64,000 nucleotides of DNA from a bacterium. Lineage in GTDB: Bacteria > Actinomycetota > Acidimicrobiia > Acidimicrobiales > CATQHL01. The notes below the pieces were generated by a model, which was not told the DNA's origin, searched no databases, and saw nothing but the letters and a program-made list of their open reading frames with translations. Location: the NCBI GenBank assembly GCA_026708055.1, contig JAPOVS010000043.1, forward strand, positions 58,628 through 122,627. Reading direction: 5' to 3'. The position numbers and the translations under genes were made by a program. This document shows, in pieces, positions 1-8,168 of this stretch (positions are counted from its first letter, which is position 1; each line of letters opens with the position of its first letter).

Positions 1-400
1 AAAGATCGCCGCGCCGGTGCTGGTGATGCGCGCCAGGGTCGCGCTCGCGGAGGTGATCTGGCTCGAGGACGCGGTCGACGGTGAGAGCCACCGCGAGGGA
101 GTGAAGCGGGAACGTGAGCCCGCCGAAGAGGAACATGAGCAGCAGCAGCGCCCAGACGGCGGGGTTGACCCACACGGCGTGCAGGATCGCGGCACTCGAG
201 GCTGTCGAGGCCAGCGCGGCGAACCCCCTGATGTGGCCGACCGCCGCCACGAACCGCACCGCGATCGCGGTGCCGAACAGGAAGCCCAGGAAGTAGGTCG
301 CCATGACCGCGCCGGTGACGGCGAAGCCGAACCCCTCGAGTTCGGCCCGGACGCCCAGCACCGAGCCCTGCAGGCCGTTGCCGACCATGAGGAACACCAT
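1..400 (-). pseudogene. Decayed MFS transporter copy (internal deletion and frameshift), runs off the window edge
   Basis: Read on the minus strand from an ATG at 400, the sequence encodes a near copy of the N-terminal helices of the intact MFS transporter at 3327-4697 (MVGNGLQ, GFAV-GAVMA, HAVWVNPA). Directly after WALL it jumps in frame to the LMFLFGG-TFPLHSLAVA stretch near the C-terminal third, so about 190 codons are missing. A 2-bp loss after the DRV motif then shifts the frame. The N-terminal residues of the paralogue are also replaced. No continuous reading frame for a functional carrier remains in the visible part. Confidence 0.8.
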
Positions 401-432
401 GCCGAGGGGGTGGGGGCGAGGCACGGCCTACG

Positions 433-1665
433 ATGTCGGCCATGACCGACGATGTCGGATACCTGCCACGGCTGGCGAAACGCAGCGAGTTCGTCGACTA
501 TCTGGAGGGCCATCCCGTGCTGGCCGCGGCGGACATCGAACATCCCGACGCGGGCCGCAAGCTGGTCAAGACCTACATGCTCGAGACCGCGGGCCGCGAC
601 CGGCACATGCCCGACCTGGCCAGCAGGTTCGCCGGGCGTGTTCATCTTCACCGTCTCGACGACACGCTGTTCCGCGTCGAGGACGCCGACCACGGGGGCC
701 AAGTGGTCGGCCTGATCGAGGAACTCGACGACAGGCATCCCGTCTTCTACACGAAGATGGCCGTGGAGCACAGCGACCGGTGGGTCCGCCAGACGGTCGA
801 GACAAGCCCGTGGCTCGACCGGCTCTGGCTGTCGTCGCCGATCCTGTTCGAGTTGTGGCGTCAGGTGAAGGCCACGACGCCGCCCCAGCGCTACGCGCGG
901 CTCGGCTTCGAGCACGAGGCACGCTATGAGCCGATCGACGGCCTTGATGCGGGCACCGAGGACGACGGCGCCGACGATGCCGACTACGAGACGCCGCACG
1001 CCCTTGTAGAGCGCCGACGTTCGGTGGTGACGCTCACCGAGAGCCTGTCGGTGCTGGGGAAGAAGCTGCAGCGGCTCATTGATTCCTATGATCCGCTGCG
1101 CTCGCTGGTGCACCTACAGATGCCAGCGGCCGGCCGTGGTGGCCACCGCCTCAACTACGACGGTCGCGCCACGAATCGGAGCGACTCGTTCGCCGACCAC
1201 CGGGCGACGGTACGGCGCGTGCTCGCGCTCTACCGCCGCGTAACCGAGTATGCCGAAGAGCGCCTCTGGATCGACACCACCGACGTCGGCGAAGACGGGT
1301 TCAAGATCCGCGGCAGCCCTCTCGTCATCGATTTCGACGAGCCCCTGAGCGAGCCGCTGTTCAACCGCTTTGTGGAGCTTGCTCTCGAACGACGGACTAG
1401 CCGCTTCCGTATCGGTGGCTTCGTCACGCGTCGCGGGCCCACCAAGGCACATGTCGTTGCCGTGGATCGGCATCTGTGGCAACCCTTCTTGCTGGAGGTC
1501 ACCAGCCGGCATCTTCTCGCTGTGCTGCCCCATGGCACCTGCGGGAACACAGTCCACCGACTTGTCGCCAACGTGCAGCGGGAGCTGGCTCCGACCGCAA
1601 CAGCCTGGCTCGGCAGCGAGCCCTATGAGAAGGCGGTGGCCGATGCCGCCGGCGTCGTCGCATGA
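433..1665 (+). CDS. Hypothetical protein, first gene of an unrecognised two-gene cassette
   Basis: This 410-residue soluble protein is not one I recognise. It starts at ATG 433 or at a second in-frame ATG at 442. It is rich in charged residues, has no signal peptide or obvious membrane segment, and has an acidic patch around residues 170-185. Its stop overlaps the start of the next gene (ATGA), so the pair is almost certainly co-transcribed and translationally coupled. The neighbour carries a nuclease-like motif and the pair lies between a decayed transporter and a transposase remnant, which is typical of accessory cargo. A defence or DNA-processing role is inference only. Confidence 0.75.
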   Translation: MSAMTDDVGYLPRLAKRSEFVDYLEGHPVLAAADIEHPDAGRKLVKTYMLETAGRDRHMPDLASRFAGRVHLHRLDDTLFRVEDADHGGQVVGLIEELDDRHPVFYTKMAVEHSDRWVRQTVETSPWLDRLWLSSPILFELWRQVKATTPPQRYARLGFEHEARYEPIDGLDAGTEDDGADDADYETPHALVERRRSVVTLTESLSVLGKKLQRLIDSYDPLRSLVHLQMPAAGRGGHRLNYDGRATNRSDSFADHRATVRRVLALYRRVTEYAEERLWIDTTDVGEDGFKIRGSPLVIDFDEPLSEPLFNRFVELALERRTSRFRIGGFVTRRGPTKAHVVAVDRHLWQPFLLEVTSRHLLAVLPHGTCGNTVHRLVANVQRELAPTATAWLGSEPYEKAVADAAGVVA

Positions 1666-2726
1666 CCTCCGACGCCATTCTCGTCTCCGATCCCGTATTC
1701 CAACTCAACGTCCTGCTGTGGGCGCTCGAGGATCTCCCCGAGGTCACCTCCGTGCGGCCGGTCCTGCGCACGGCCGGATACGAGTTGGAGTCGCTTGGCA
1801 GACGACTGCTCGTCCCGGCCGACGAGCCGACCATCGCAGCCCTTCGCGACATCGCGGGCTCTGCCGACCGATCGCCATGCCATCCGGACTTGTGCATTGA
1901 CAATCAGGACGACCCGGTGACGCTGGTCGTTGAACTCAAGTCCCACGGGTTCTCCCAGGACTCCTCGAACGTGCGGCAAGCCGCGAAGCTGATCGTTGCT
2001 TCCCATGACTTGTCGGAGTCGTACGCCGAGAAACAGCCCCGACCGGGCCATGTGGTGTACGGAACTGTCGAGAGCGACGCCGCCCTCCTCGCGGAGACGC
2101 TTCAGGGGTTGAACGAGTCCCTGGCCTCCCGGGGCGTACCCGCGGCCCCAACCGGCACAGTAGGCATCTCCATCGATGACGAGGGGGTGAGGCTCTCAAC
2201 CTCCCACCTCTCCGATCTGCCTGCGCGCGCCCAACGAGCGCTTGAGACCCCTGTGACTGTGGTGCGTCGTCACGGCGAAGACGACATCCGACCTCTCTAC
2301 GTGATTCCGTGGATTCCCGGCATACAGGGAACCCAGGATCCAGAACTTCAAGCGGATGGCTACAGGGAGTTGACGGCCCGCATAGTCGTTGAAGCGATGG
2401 CCATCGTAGGTCAAGCTATCGTGCCGACGACCCTCAACATCACAGGGACAATGCTGCCGAGCCGGGCAACCTATGGCGTATTCGACCGATGGCTGGATGC
2501 TGATCGACAACAATTCGCTGTGGCGGCGACGAGTGTGGTGACCACGAACCTGCAGAGTCTCAGCTGCTTCCAGAGGCCGAGCAGAGACACATTCTCCCTA
2601 GCGCTCTCAAGCCACGATGAACGAGCGGAAGTCATACGGCTCCTGGAACAGGCCAAACCAGCCGACAACAGAACAAACGTGGAAGCTGCGGTCAACGAAG
2701 CCCCAAAGCTCTTTGATGATTTCTGA
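1662..2726 (+). CDS. Putative PD-(D/E)XK-type nuclease-like protein, second gene of the cassette
   Basis: The 354-residue protein overlaps the preceding gene by 4 nt. Residues 75-76 are Pro-Asp. After a short acidic turn follows a hydrophobic strand ending in E91-L92-K93 (TLVVELKS), with a Gln and Lys about 15 residues further on (QAAKLI). This spacing fits the core of PD-(D/E)XK restriction-like nucleases. The rest of the protein is unrecognised, including a basic segment around residues 225-240 and a C-terminal half without known motifs. The fold assignment rests on the motif alone; a structural prediction would settle it. Confidence 0.6.
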   Translation: MTSDAILVSDPVFQLNVLLWALEDLPEVTSVRPVLRTAGYELESLGRRLLVPADEPTIAALRDIAGSADRSPCHPDLCIDNQDDPVTLVVELKSHGFSQDSSNVRQAAKLIVASHDLSESYAEKQPRPGHVVYGTVESDAALLAETLQGLNESLASRGVPAAPTGTVGISIDDEGVRLSTSHLSDLPARAQRALETPVTVVRRHGEDDIRPLYVIPWIPGIQGTQDPELQADGYRELTARIVVEAMAIVGQAIVPTTLNITGTMLPSRATYGVFDRWLDADRQQFAVAATSVVTTNLQSLSCFQRPSRDTFSLALSSHDERAEVIRLLEQAKPADNRTNVEAAVNEAPKLFDDF

Positions 2727-2769
2727 GCGCTGAATCTACCGTTTGGGATCAGTGGGGATTGTCGGGTGG

Positions 2770-3250
2770 GTGGTTTTGGGGGGTCGGTGGTCATTTCGGG
2801 GCAGTGGGGCGGCTGTTTCGGCGCGGGTCGCCACGAGCGGGTGATAGCCGAGTTGTTTGGTGTGGCCGTAGGCGGTGCCCGCCTTGTCCGTGCAGGACAC
2901 CCCGCAGACCATGGAGTCCACGTCGATGGTCATCGGCCCGCCGCCGGGGCCCCGCCGCCCTGCCACGCCCGACTGAGGACCTCGCCGGTGGCCCGTTCCG
3001 ACTGGTGGAGGTGGCTCCAGGTGAACGAGGCAGGAACGTCCCCACCGCGACGGCGCCGCCGGACCGAACCCCAGCACCGCAGAGGCAGAGCCCGCCCGCA
3101 GCCCCCCACGTGGTCGATATGGGTCGCTCCGACTGCCATCACCGCCGCCAACACGGGGCCTCTGCTGCGGTGAGCTTGGGAGCTGCGGGAGAACGTCACC
3201 GGCCGCAGACGGGTTGATTCTCGCGACGGCCGTCAAGCGTCCGGCGGCGT
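2770..3250 (-). pseudogene. IS1380-family transposase remnant
   Basis: Several minus-strand frames together recall the middle of IS1380-family transposases. One frame (about 2930-3199) reads GATHIDHV followed by FTWSHLHQ and EVLSRAW. The next (about 2790-2930) gives TIDVDSMVCGV and a tract with YGHTKQLGYHPLVATRAET, matching the conserved catalytic-strand and AYGYT-x-x-GYHPLLATRA region. The pieces lie in different frames and the C-terminal half is missing, so it is inactive. No terminal inverted repeats were found. It marks the cassette at 433-2726 as lying in recombination-prone DNA. Confidence 0.75.
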
Positions 3251-3326
3251 CGACGAGCGGCCCCAGATCGTCGGCCCGCCAGCCATCCACGGACGCGTAG
3301 ACGGTGAGGCGCGGGGCCGGCGAGGT

Positions 3327-4697
3327 TCAGCGGGTCTGCGGCGTTCCCGGTTGCGGGGCGGCGCCGATCGGGCCGGCGGGTGCGTCGGGGTCGGGGGCGG
3401 CGGGGGGCAGCGGGGCCGCCTCGACGGCGTCGGGGTGGAGGTTGGCGGTGACCGCGGTGCCGCGGGCGGGTAGGGCGACGTAGTCGCTCTGCTCGTCCAC
3501 CGGGATGGCGGGGTGGGTCACGACCCGGTAGAGCACGTAGACGGCGATGATGGCGTGGACGGCGGCCAGCACCACGAAGAAGGTGCTGGGCCCGGTGGCG
3601 CCCATGATCGCTCCCGCAACTGCCGGAAAGATCGCCGCGCCCACGCCGGTGAGGCGGACCAGGGTGGCGGTGGCGGAGGTGATCTGCGCCGGTGCGACCC
3701 GGTCGGCGGTGATGGCCACGGCCAGGGAGTGCAGTGGGAAGGTGAAGCCGCCGAACAGGAACATGAGCACCAGGGACGGAGCCGAGCCGGGTTCGGTCAG
3801 CAACGCACCCGCAGCCGCCAGTGCCGCCGCCACGGCGGTCGCGCCGATCACGGCCCGTCTGGAGACCCGGTCGGAGAGCCAGCCGATGGGCCACTGGAAC
3901 ACCACACATCCCAGGGGCGCCGCGGCGGTGAAGACCGCGATCCGGCCGTCGGAGAGTCCCTCGGAGGAGGCGTAGATGGCGGCGAGGCCCAGCAGGGTGC
4001 CGTGCCCGGCGCCGGTCCAGAAGGCGGTGACCGCGCCGGTCGGGATCACCGACACCAGCCGGCGCAGCGACAGGGGCTCGGGCACGGACACCGGGGGAGC
4101 GGTGGTGGCCGACAGGGTGATGGGCACCAGGGCGAGGGAGACCAGCACCGAGGCCAGCACGAACAGTTCGAACCCGGCCGGGTCGCCGCCGGCCAAGAGG
4201 AGTTGCCCTCCCGCCAGGCCGCCCATCATGACGACCATGTAGCCGCCCAGGATCCGCCCCCGGTCGGCGTTGGTGGCCATGTCGTTGAGCCAGGACTCCA
4301 CCACCACGTAGAGGCCGGCGAGGCACAGCCCGAACACCAAGCGCAACAGCGCCCACGTGGCAGGGTTGACCCACACGGCGTGCAGGATTGCAGCACTCGA
4401 CGCTGTCGAGGCCAGCGCGGCGAACACCCTGATGTGGCCGACCGCCGCCAGGAACCGCTCGGCGACCGCGGTGCCGAAGAGGAAGCCCACGAAGTAGGCG
4501 GCCATGACGGCGCCGGCGACGGCGAAGCCGAACCCCTCGATCTCGGCCCGGACGCCCAGGACCGAGGCCTGCAAGCCGTTGCCGACCATGAGGAACGCCA
4601 TGCCGACCAGCAGGGTCCGGACGGCCTTGCCGCTGCGAATCGTTGGACCGTTCACGTTTGCCCGTCCCGACTCTCCGGCCGGAGCGATCGCCTCCAC
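3327..4697 (-). CDS. MFS transporter
   Basis: The 456-residue protein has about twelve hydrophobic segments. A first block of helices contains GFAVAGAVMAAYFVGFLFGT and the WALLRLVFGLCLAGLYVVVESW segment; a second begins after a hydrophilic loop near residue 205. The conserved loop WLSDRVSRR lies in the second half. The layout resembles YfkF/YcaD-like drug or metabolite exporters; the substrate cannot be inferred. The Pro/Ala-rich C-terminal tail (last about 45 residues) is unusual. The annotated start is a GTG at 4697; an ATG 32 codons later would trim part of helix 1. A decayed paralogue in the same orientation lies at 1-400. Confidence 0.85.
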   Translation of the reverse strand: MEAIAPAGESGRANVNGPTIRSGKAVRTLLVGMAFLMVGNGLQASVLGVRAEIEGFGFAVAGAVMAAYFVGFLFGTAVAERFLAAVGHIRVFAALASTASSAAILHAVWVNPATWALLRLVFGLCLAGLYVVVESWLNDMATNADRGRILGGYMVVMMGGLAGGQLLLAGGDPAGFELFVLASVLVSLALVPITLSATTAPPVSVPEPLSLRRLVSVIPTGAVTAFWTGAGHGTLLGLAAIYASSEGLSDGRIAVFTAAAPLGCVVFQWPIGWLSDRVSRRAVIGATAVAAALAAAGALLTEPGSAPSLVLMFLFGGFTFPLHSLAVAITADRVAPAQITSATATLVRLTGVGAAIFPAVAGAIMGATGPSTFFVVLAAVHAIIAVYVLYRVVTHPAIPVDEQSDYVALPARGTAVTANLHPDAVEAAPLPPAAPDPDAPAGPIGAAPQPGTPQTR

Positions 4698-4836
4698 CCC
4701 GGCTACAACGCTCGAATCAACACAAACTACCGGCCCGCGATTCCGGATCGTGGTACCGTTCCACGATGCGGGTCAGATGTCACACCGGTCATCGGTCACA
4801 GGTCCCAGCCGAGGCGGGGCGTCGAAGGAGCAGATC

Positions 4837-5262
4837 GTGAGCAGGAGACTGAGTGGTCGCTGCGTCTGCGGGGGTGTGCGCTACGAGATCGGCGGACCGG
4901 CGCGGCCGGTCTGGAACTGCCACTGCCACCGGTGCCGGCGCTGGACCGGCCACTTCATGGCCGCCACCAACTGCGAATACGACGATCTCACGTTGATCGA
5001 GGACGGAACCCTCCATTGGCACCACCCCGCCGACGATCCGAACGTGGCGTACGGGTCCTGCCGGGCGTGCGGTAGCTCGCTGTTCTGGCGGGTGGTGGAG
5101 CCGCCACCGGAGGGACCGTATGCCCAGACCCGGTGCATGTGGATCTGCGCTGGGACGCTGGATCCCCCGACCAGGTTGCGGACCGAGCGGGCCATCTTCT
5201 GCGGCCACGCCAGCGATTACCACACGCTGGACCCGAACGTCGAGAACCGGGAATGGGAGTAG
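4837..5262 (+). CDS. GFA family protein (glutathione-dependent formaldehyde-activating-like)
   Basis: This 141-residue protein has the zinc ligands of the GFA/CENP-V fold: CVCGG near the N-terminus, CHCHRC shortly after, and CRACGSSLFW about 60 residues further on. I chose the GTG at 4837 because AAGGAG lies six bases upstream and the family pattern starts immediately; a longer frame back to 4504 reads antisense to the MFS gene. GFA proteins bind zinc and act on thiol adducts or, in many relatives, have no known substrate. Its place next to a demethylation/one-carbon cluster that would release formaldehyde-level carbon is suggestive, but the link is inference. Confidence 0.9.
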   Translation: MSRRLSGRCVCGGVRYEIGGPARPVWNCHCHRCRRWTGHFMAATNCEYDDLTLIEDGTLHWHHPADDPNVAYGSCRACGSSLFWRVVEPPPEGPYAQTRCMWICAGTLDPPTRLRTERAIFCGHASDYHTLDPNVENREWE

Positions 5263-5327
5263 CCGACCTGCCGGCGCGACGGCCGGGGCGCGACGAACCG
5301 CGCGGCGTGCTGTCGTAGTCTGCGGAC

Positions 5328-6071
5328 ATGGTCGTCCAGTCGATCGAACGTGCCTTCCTGCTGCTGCGCTTCCTGGCCCTCGGGCCGCTGGGGGTGACCG
5401 ATCTGGCGGACCGGGCCCAGCTGCCCAAGAGCACCGTCGCCCGCCTTCTGTCGGCTCTCGAGACCGAGCGCGCCGTGGAGCAGGAGGCAGCGAGCGGGCT
5501 CTACCGGCTCGGTCCGGGGCTGATCGACATCGCCGGAACCGTCACACCCGGGCGCAACCTCGTCTCGGCCGCCCGGCCTCATCTCCTGGAGTTGGGCGAT
5601 GCACTCGGTGAGATATCCGGGCTGTCGATCCCCGACCGGGGCGAGGTGTTCTACCTCGACCAGACCGAGTCGCAGTCGGAGGTGCAGGTGCGGGACTGGA
5701 CAGGCGAGCGGATCCCGCTGCACGTCGTGTCCTCGGGGCTGGCCATCCTGGCCCACATGCCATCGGCGGAGCGCGAGGAGTACCTGGCGGGTCCGCTGGA
5801 GCCCTACACGGCGCGCACGATGACCGACCCCGATGCCATCAGGACGCGGCTCGAGCAGATCCGCAGCATCGGCTACGTCTGGGTCTACGGGGAGTTCGTG
5901 GAGGACCTCCACTCGGTCGCCGCCGCGGTCCTGCGGTCCGACGGGCAGCCGCTGGCGGCGCTGCACGTCCACGGGCCCGCGTACCGCTTCCCCGACCCCG
6001 ACCGGGCACACGACTTCGGCCTGGCCGTGGCGCGGGCGGCGGACAGCCTCGCGGCGCAGCTGAACGCCTGA
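5328..6071 (+). CDS. IclR family transcriptional regulator
   Basis: The 247-residue protein has an N-terminal winged helix (SIERAFLLLRFLA, LADRAQLPKSTVARLL, LYRLGPGL) and a C-terminal effector domain of IclR type (RPHLLELGD, LDQTESQ, VVSSGLAILA, GYVW, EDLHSVAAAV). IclR proteins bind palindromic operators and respond to small carboxylates or aromatic metabolites. It sits next to the convergent ETF/demethylase operon, whose divergent promoter region carries TGGAA-N3-TTCCA at 10830, close to the E. coli IclR half-site. That this regulator controls the operon is inference. Confidence 0.92.
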   Translation: MVVQSIERAFLLLRFLALGPLGVTDLADRAQLPKSTVARLLSALETERAVEQEAASGLYRLGPGLIDIAGTVTPGRNLVSAARPHLLELGDALGEISGLSIPDRGEVFYLDQTESQSEVQVRDWTGERIPLHVVSSGLAILAHMPSAEREEYLAGPLEPYTARTMTDPDAIRTRLEQIRSIGYVWVYGEFVEDLHSVAAAVLRSDGQPLAALHVHGPAYRFPDPDRAHDFGLAVARAADSLAAQLNA

Positions 6072-6104
6072 CGGTCGGAGTCTCAAGCCGAACTGCTGGA
6101 TACT

Positions 6105-6130
6105 GGATTCCGGCCTTCGCCGGAATGACG
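6105..6130. repeat. Dispersed palindromic repeat (REP-like)
   Basis: A hairpin-forming element ATTCCGGC-CTTC-GCCGGAAT with a trailing GACG lies just after the IclR gene. The same palindrome recurs at 7324, 26312, 29284, 42196, 42310, 47950, 48029 and 48108, with degenerate or truncated copies near 13745 and 26266. It could double as a transcript-end hairpin here. Confidence 0.85.
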
Positions 6131-6167
6131 GGGGGCGGGGCCGGAGTGGCGCCGATCCGGGAGGGCG

Positions 6168-6300
6168 GCTAGTGTCCTGAGTTCCAAGTTCATGAGGATA
6201 TGGCGTGGCCTCAACCGTTCGCCTTGGCGCGAAACCGCTGTTGAGAGGCTTGCTAACCTCACCAGATACCGCCGACGAACTTCCGGCTCAGGACACTAGC
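6168..6300. mobile_element. Small MITE-like element with 14-bp terminal inverted repeats
   Basis: A 133-bp segment is bounded by perfect inverted repeats GCTAGTGTCCTGAG (6168-6181) and CTCAGGACACTAGC (6287-6300). The ends contain TA next to GTGTCCTGAG, as in Tc1/mariner (IS630-type) elements with TA target duplication. The interior encodes nothing recognisable. The right end overlaps the last codons of the ETF alpha gene: the TAG stop at 6296-6298 is part of the inverted repeat. Confidence 0.75.
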
Positions 6301-7258
6301 GGCGGGAGCGGATCTCCTCGCTGATTGCGGGAATGACCTCGTGCAGGTCGCCGATCACCGCCCAGTCGGCCTTCTGCACGATGTTGGCCTCGGCGTCGAG
6401 GTTGATGGCCAGGATGTGCTTCGAGCCCATGGCGCCCACCCAGTGCTGGATGGCGCCGGAGATACCCGAGGCGATGTAGACCTCCGGGGCGATGCGGGTG
6501 CCGGTCTGACCGACCTGGTCGGCGTGCGGCCGCCAGCCGTTGTTGGTGACCGCCCGGCTGCAGCCCACCTTGCCGCCGAGGAGTTCCGCCAGTTCCTCGA
6601 GGGGCGCGAATCCCTCGGCCGAGCCGACGCCGCGCCCGCCGCCGACGACGACCGGCGCGGTCGACAGGGTCACGCCGGCGGAGAGCACGACCCGGTCGCG
6701 CACCACCGTGCGCGACAGCGCCGGGTCGAGATCCACCTCGAAGGCATCGACCGCGGGTTGGCTCGGTGTCTCGGCCGCTTCGGACGCCACGGCATGCAGC
6801 CCGCAGCTCAGCAACGGCACGTCGGCTTCCAGGGCGACGTCCTCCAGCAGCGATCCGCCCCACTGGATGCGGGTGATGGACCAGCCGGCGGGATCGACGT
6901 CGAGACAGTTGGCCACGAAGGGGACGTCGAGCCGGGCCGCGGCCTGCGCCAGCACCTCGTTGCCGCGGTCGCTGCCGCCGGCCAGCACCGCAGCCGGCTC
7001 CAAGCGCCCGACCATGGCGGCGATCACCTCGCCCCATGCCTCGGGCCCGAAATCCTCCAGCACCGGATGCAGCACGGTGCGGACCCGTGCGGCGCCGTGG
7101 CCGGCGGCCTCGGCCACCAGCGCGGCATCCTCGCTGCCGATGAGGGCGGCGTGCATCGGGACGCCCATCCGTCCCGCCAGCGTGCGCCCGAAGGTGAGCG
7201 CCTCGCGGGCGGCCTCGGCCATGGCGCCCTGGTCGTGCTCCAGAATGACCAGCAGCAT
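6296..7258 (-). CDS. etfA: Electron transfer flavoprotein subunit alpha
   Basis: The 320-residue protein has the EtfA/FixB plan: an N-terminal alpha/beta domain and a C-terminal FAD domain with VVVGGGRGVG, the SRAVTNNGW stretch, QVGQTG, YIASGISGAIQHWVGAM and INLDAEANI. It pairs with EtfB, encoded upstream in the same operon, to take electrons from flavoprotein dehydrogenases, here most likely the adjacent demethylating flavoprotein, and pass them to ETF:quinone oxidoreductase. The gene begins about 100 bp after etfB, with a REP-like hairpin in the gap. Its stop codon lies inside the right inverted repeat of a MITE-like element, so the extreme C-terminus may have been rewritten. Confidence 0.96.
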   Translation of the reverse strand: MLLVILEHDQGAMAEAAREALTFGRTLAGRMGVPMHAALIGSEDAALVAEAAGHGAARVRTVLHPVLEDFGPEAWGEVIAAMVGRLEPAAVLAGGSDRGNEVLAQAAARLDVPFVANCLDVDPAGWSITRIQWGGSLLEDVALEADVPLLSCGLHAVASEAAETPSQPAVDAFEVDLDPALSRTVVRDRVVLSAGVTLSTAPVVVGGGRGVGSAEGFAPLEELAELLGGKVGCSRAVTNNGWRPHADQVGQTGTRIAPEVYIASGISGAIQHWVGAMGSKHILAINLDAEANIVQKADWAVIGDLHEVIPAISEEIRSRR

Positions 7259-7323
7259 CTACAAGACCTCGGGGGAATCGTCGAGCGGCCCGCCTGCGGC
7301 GTGTCCGGTGCCTCTGCGGGTGT

Positions 7324-7349
7324 GGATTCCGGCCTCCGCCGGAATGACG
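7324..7349. repeat. Dispersed palindromic repeat between etfB and etfA
   Basis: A copy of the ATTCCGGC N4 GCCGGAAT palindrome (loop CTCC) followed by GACG lies in the 101-bp gap between the two ETF genes. An intra-operon hairpin could affect relative expression or mRNA stability of the two subunits; that is inference. Confidence 0.85.
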
Positions 7350-7359
7350 TGGAGCAGCA

Positions 7360-8124
7360 TCAGAGCACCCCCAGCTCCGCCAGGACGTCGACCACGGCCG
7401 GCGCGGCCCCCTGGCCCTCGCCGAGGATCACCGTCTCGGAGGTCACATCGGGGGGACGATGCAGCAGGCGCATGCTCTGGCCCCCCTGCGGGGCCTCGAC
7501 GGGAAGCTCGGTGACCTCCAGCCGTTTCGAGGCCAGACGTCCCCGCATGGTGGGGTAGCGGGGGAGGTTGATTCCCTCCTTGACGCCCAAGGCGGCGGGC
7601 ATGGCCAGCTCGTACACCTCGAAGCCCTCGTCGGTCTGCCGGTGTGCCCGCACCGTCGTGCCGTCGATCTCGATGCCCTTGATACCGCCCACGATCGGAC
7701 GCCCTAGAGCGAAGGCCACCCTGATGCCGACCTGGAAGCCGCCCGAGTCGGCCGACTCGTTGCCGAAGATCACCAGGTCGAAAGCGCCTCCCGACTCCTC
7801 GAGGGTCCCGATGGCGTCACCGATGGCCGCCGCGGTGCGCTGCGGATCCCATGGCGCGCCGTCGGTGGGGACCAGGACCCCGTGGTGCGCCCCCACCGAG
7901 GCGGCGTAGCGCAACTGTTCAGCGGCCTCGGGTGGTCCCAGCGTGAGCACCGTCACCTCGCCGCCGTGGTTCTCGCTGAGGCGAACGGCCTCCTCCACGC
8001 CGCACTCCTCGTGCGGGCTGGTCGTGAAGCCCAGATGGGCGACCTCCACCGCCGAGCCGTCGGCGGTCACATTGATCCGGGCGCCGGGCGCCGGCACCCG
8101 TTTCACGCAGCAGAGGATCCGCAT
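7360..8124 (-). CDS. etfB: Electron transfer flavoprotein subunit beta
   Basis: The 254-residue protein begins with the family hallmark MRILCCVKRVPAP and continues with EECGVEEAVRL, VTVLTLGPPEAAEQLRYA and DLVIFGNESADSGGFQVG, the AMP-binding region of EtfB. It forms a heterodimer with the alpha subunit encoded 101 bp downstream. It lies 44 bp downstream of the demethylase gene, giving the order demethylase-etfB-etfA, so the dehydrogenase and its dedicated electron acceptor appear to be co-expressed. Confidence 0.96.
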   Translation of the reverse strand: MRILCCVKRVPAPGARINVTADGSAVEVAHLGFTTSPHEECGVEEAVRLSENHGGEVTVLTLGPPEAAEQLRYAASVGAHHGVLVPTDGAPWDPQRTAAAIGDAIGTLEESGGAFDLVIFGNESADSGGFQVGIRVAFALGRPIVGGIKGIEIDGTTVRAHRQTDEGFEVYELAMPAALGVKEGINLPRYPTMRGRLASKRLEVTELPVEAPQGGQSMRLLHRPPDVTSETVILGEGQGAAPAVVDVLAELGVL

Positions 8125-8168
8125 CGATCCCTCCTCCGACTCCCCTTCTGCCTAGCCGACCCGGACCG

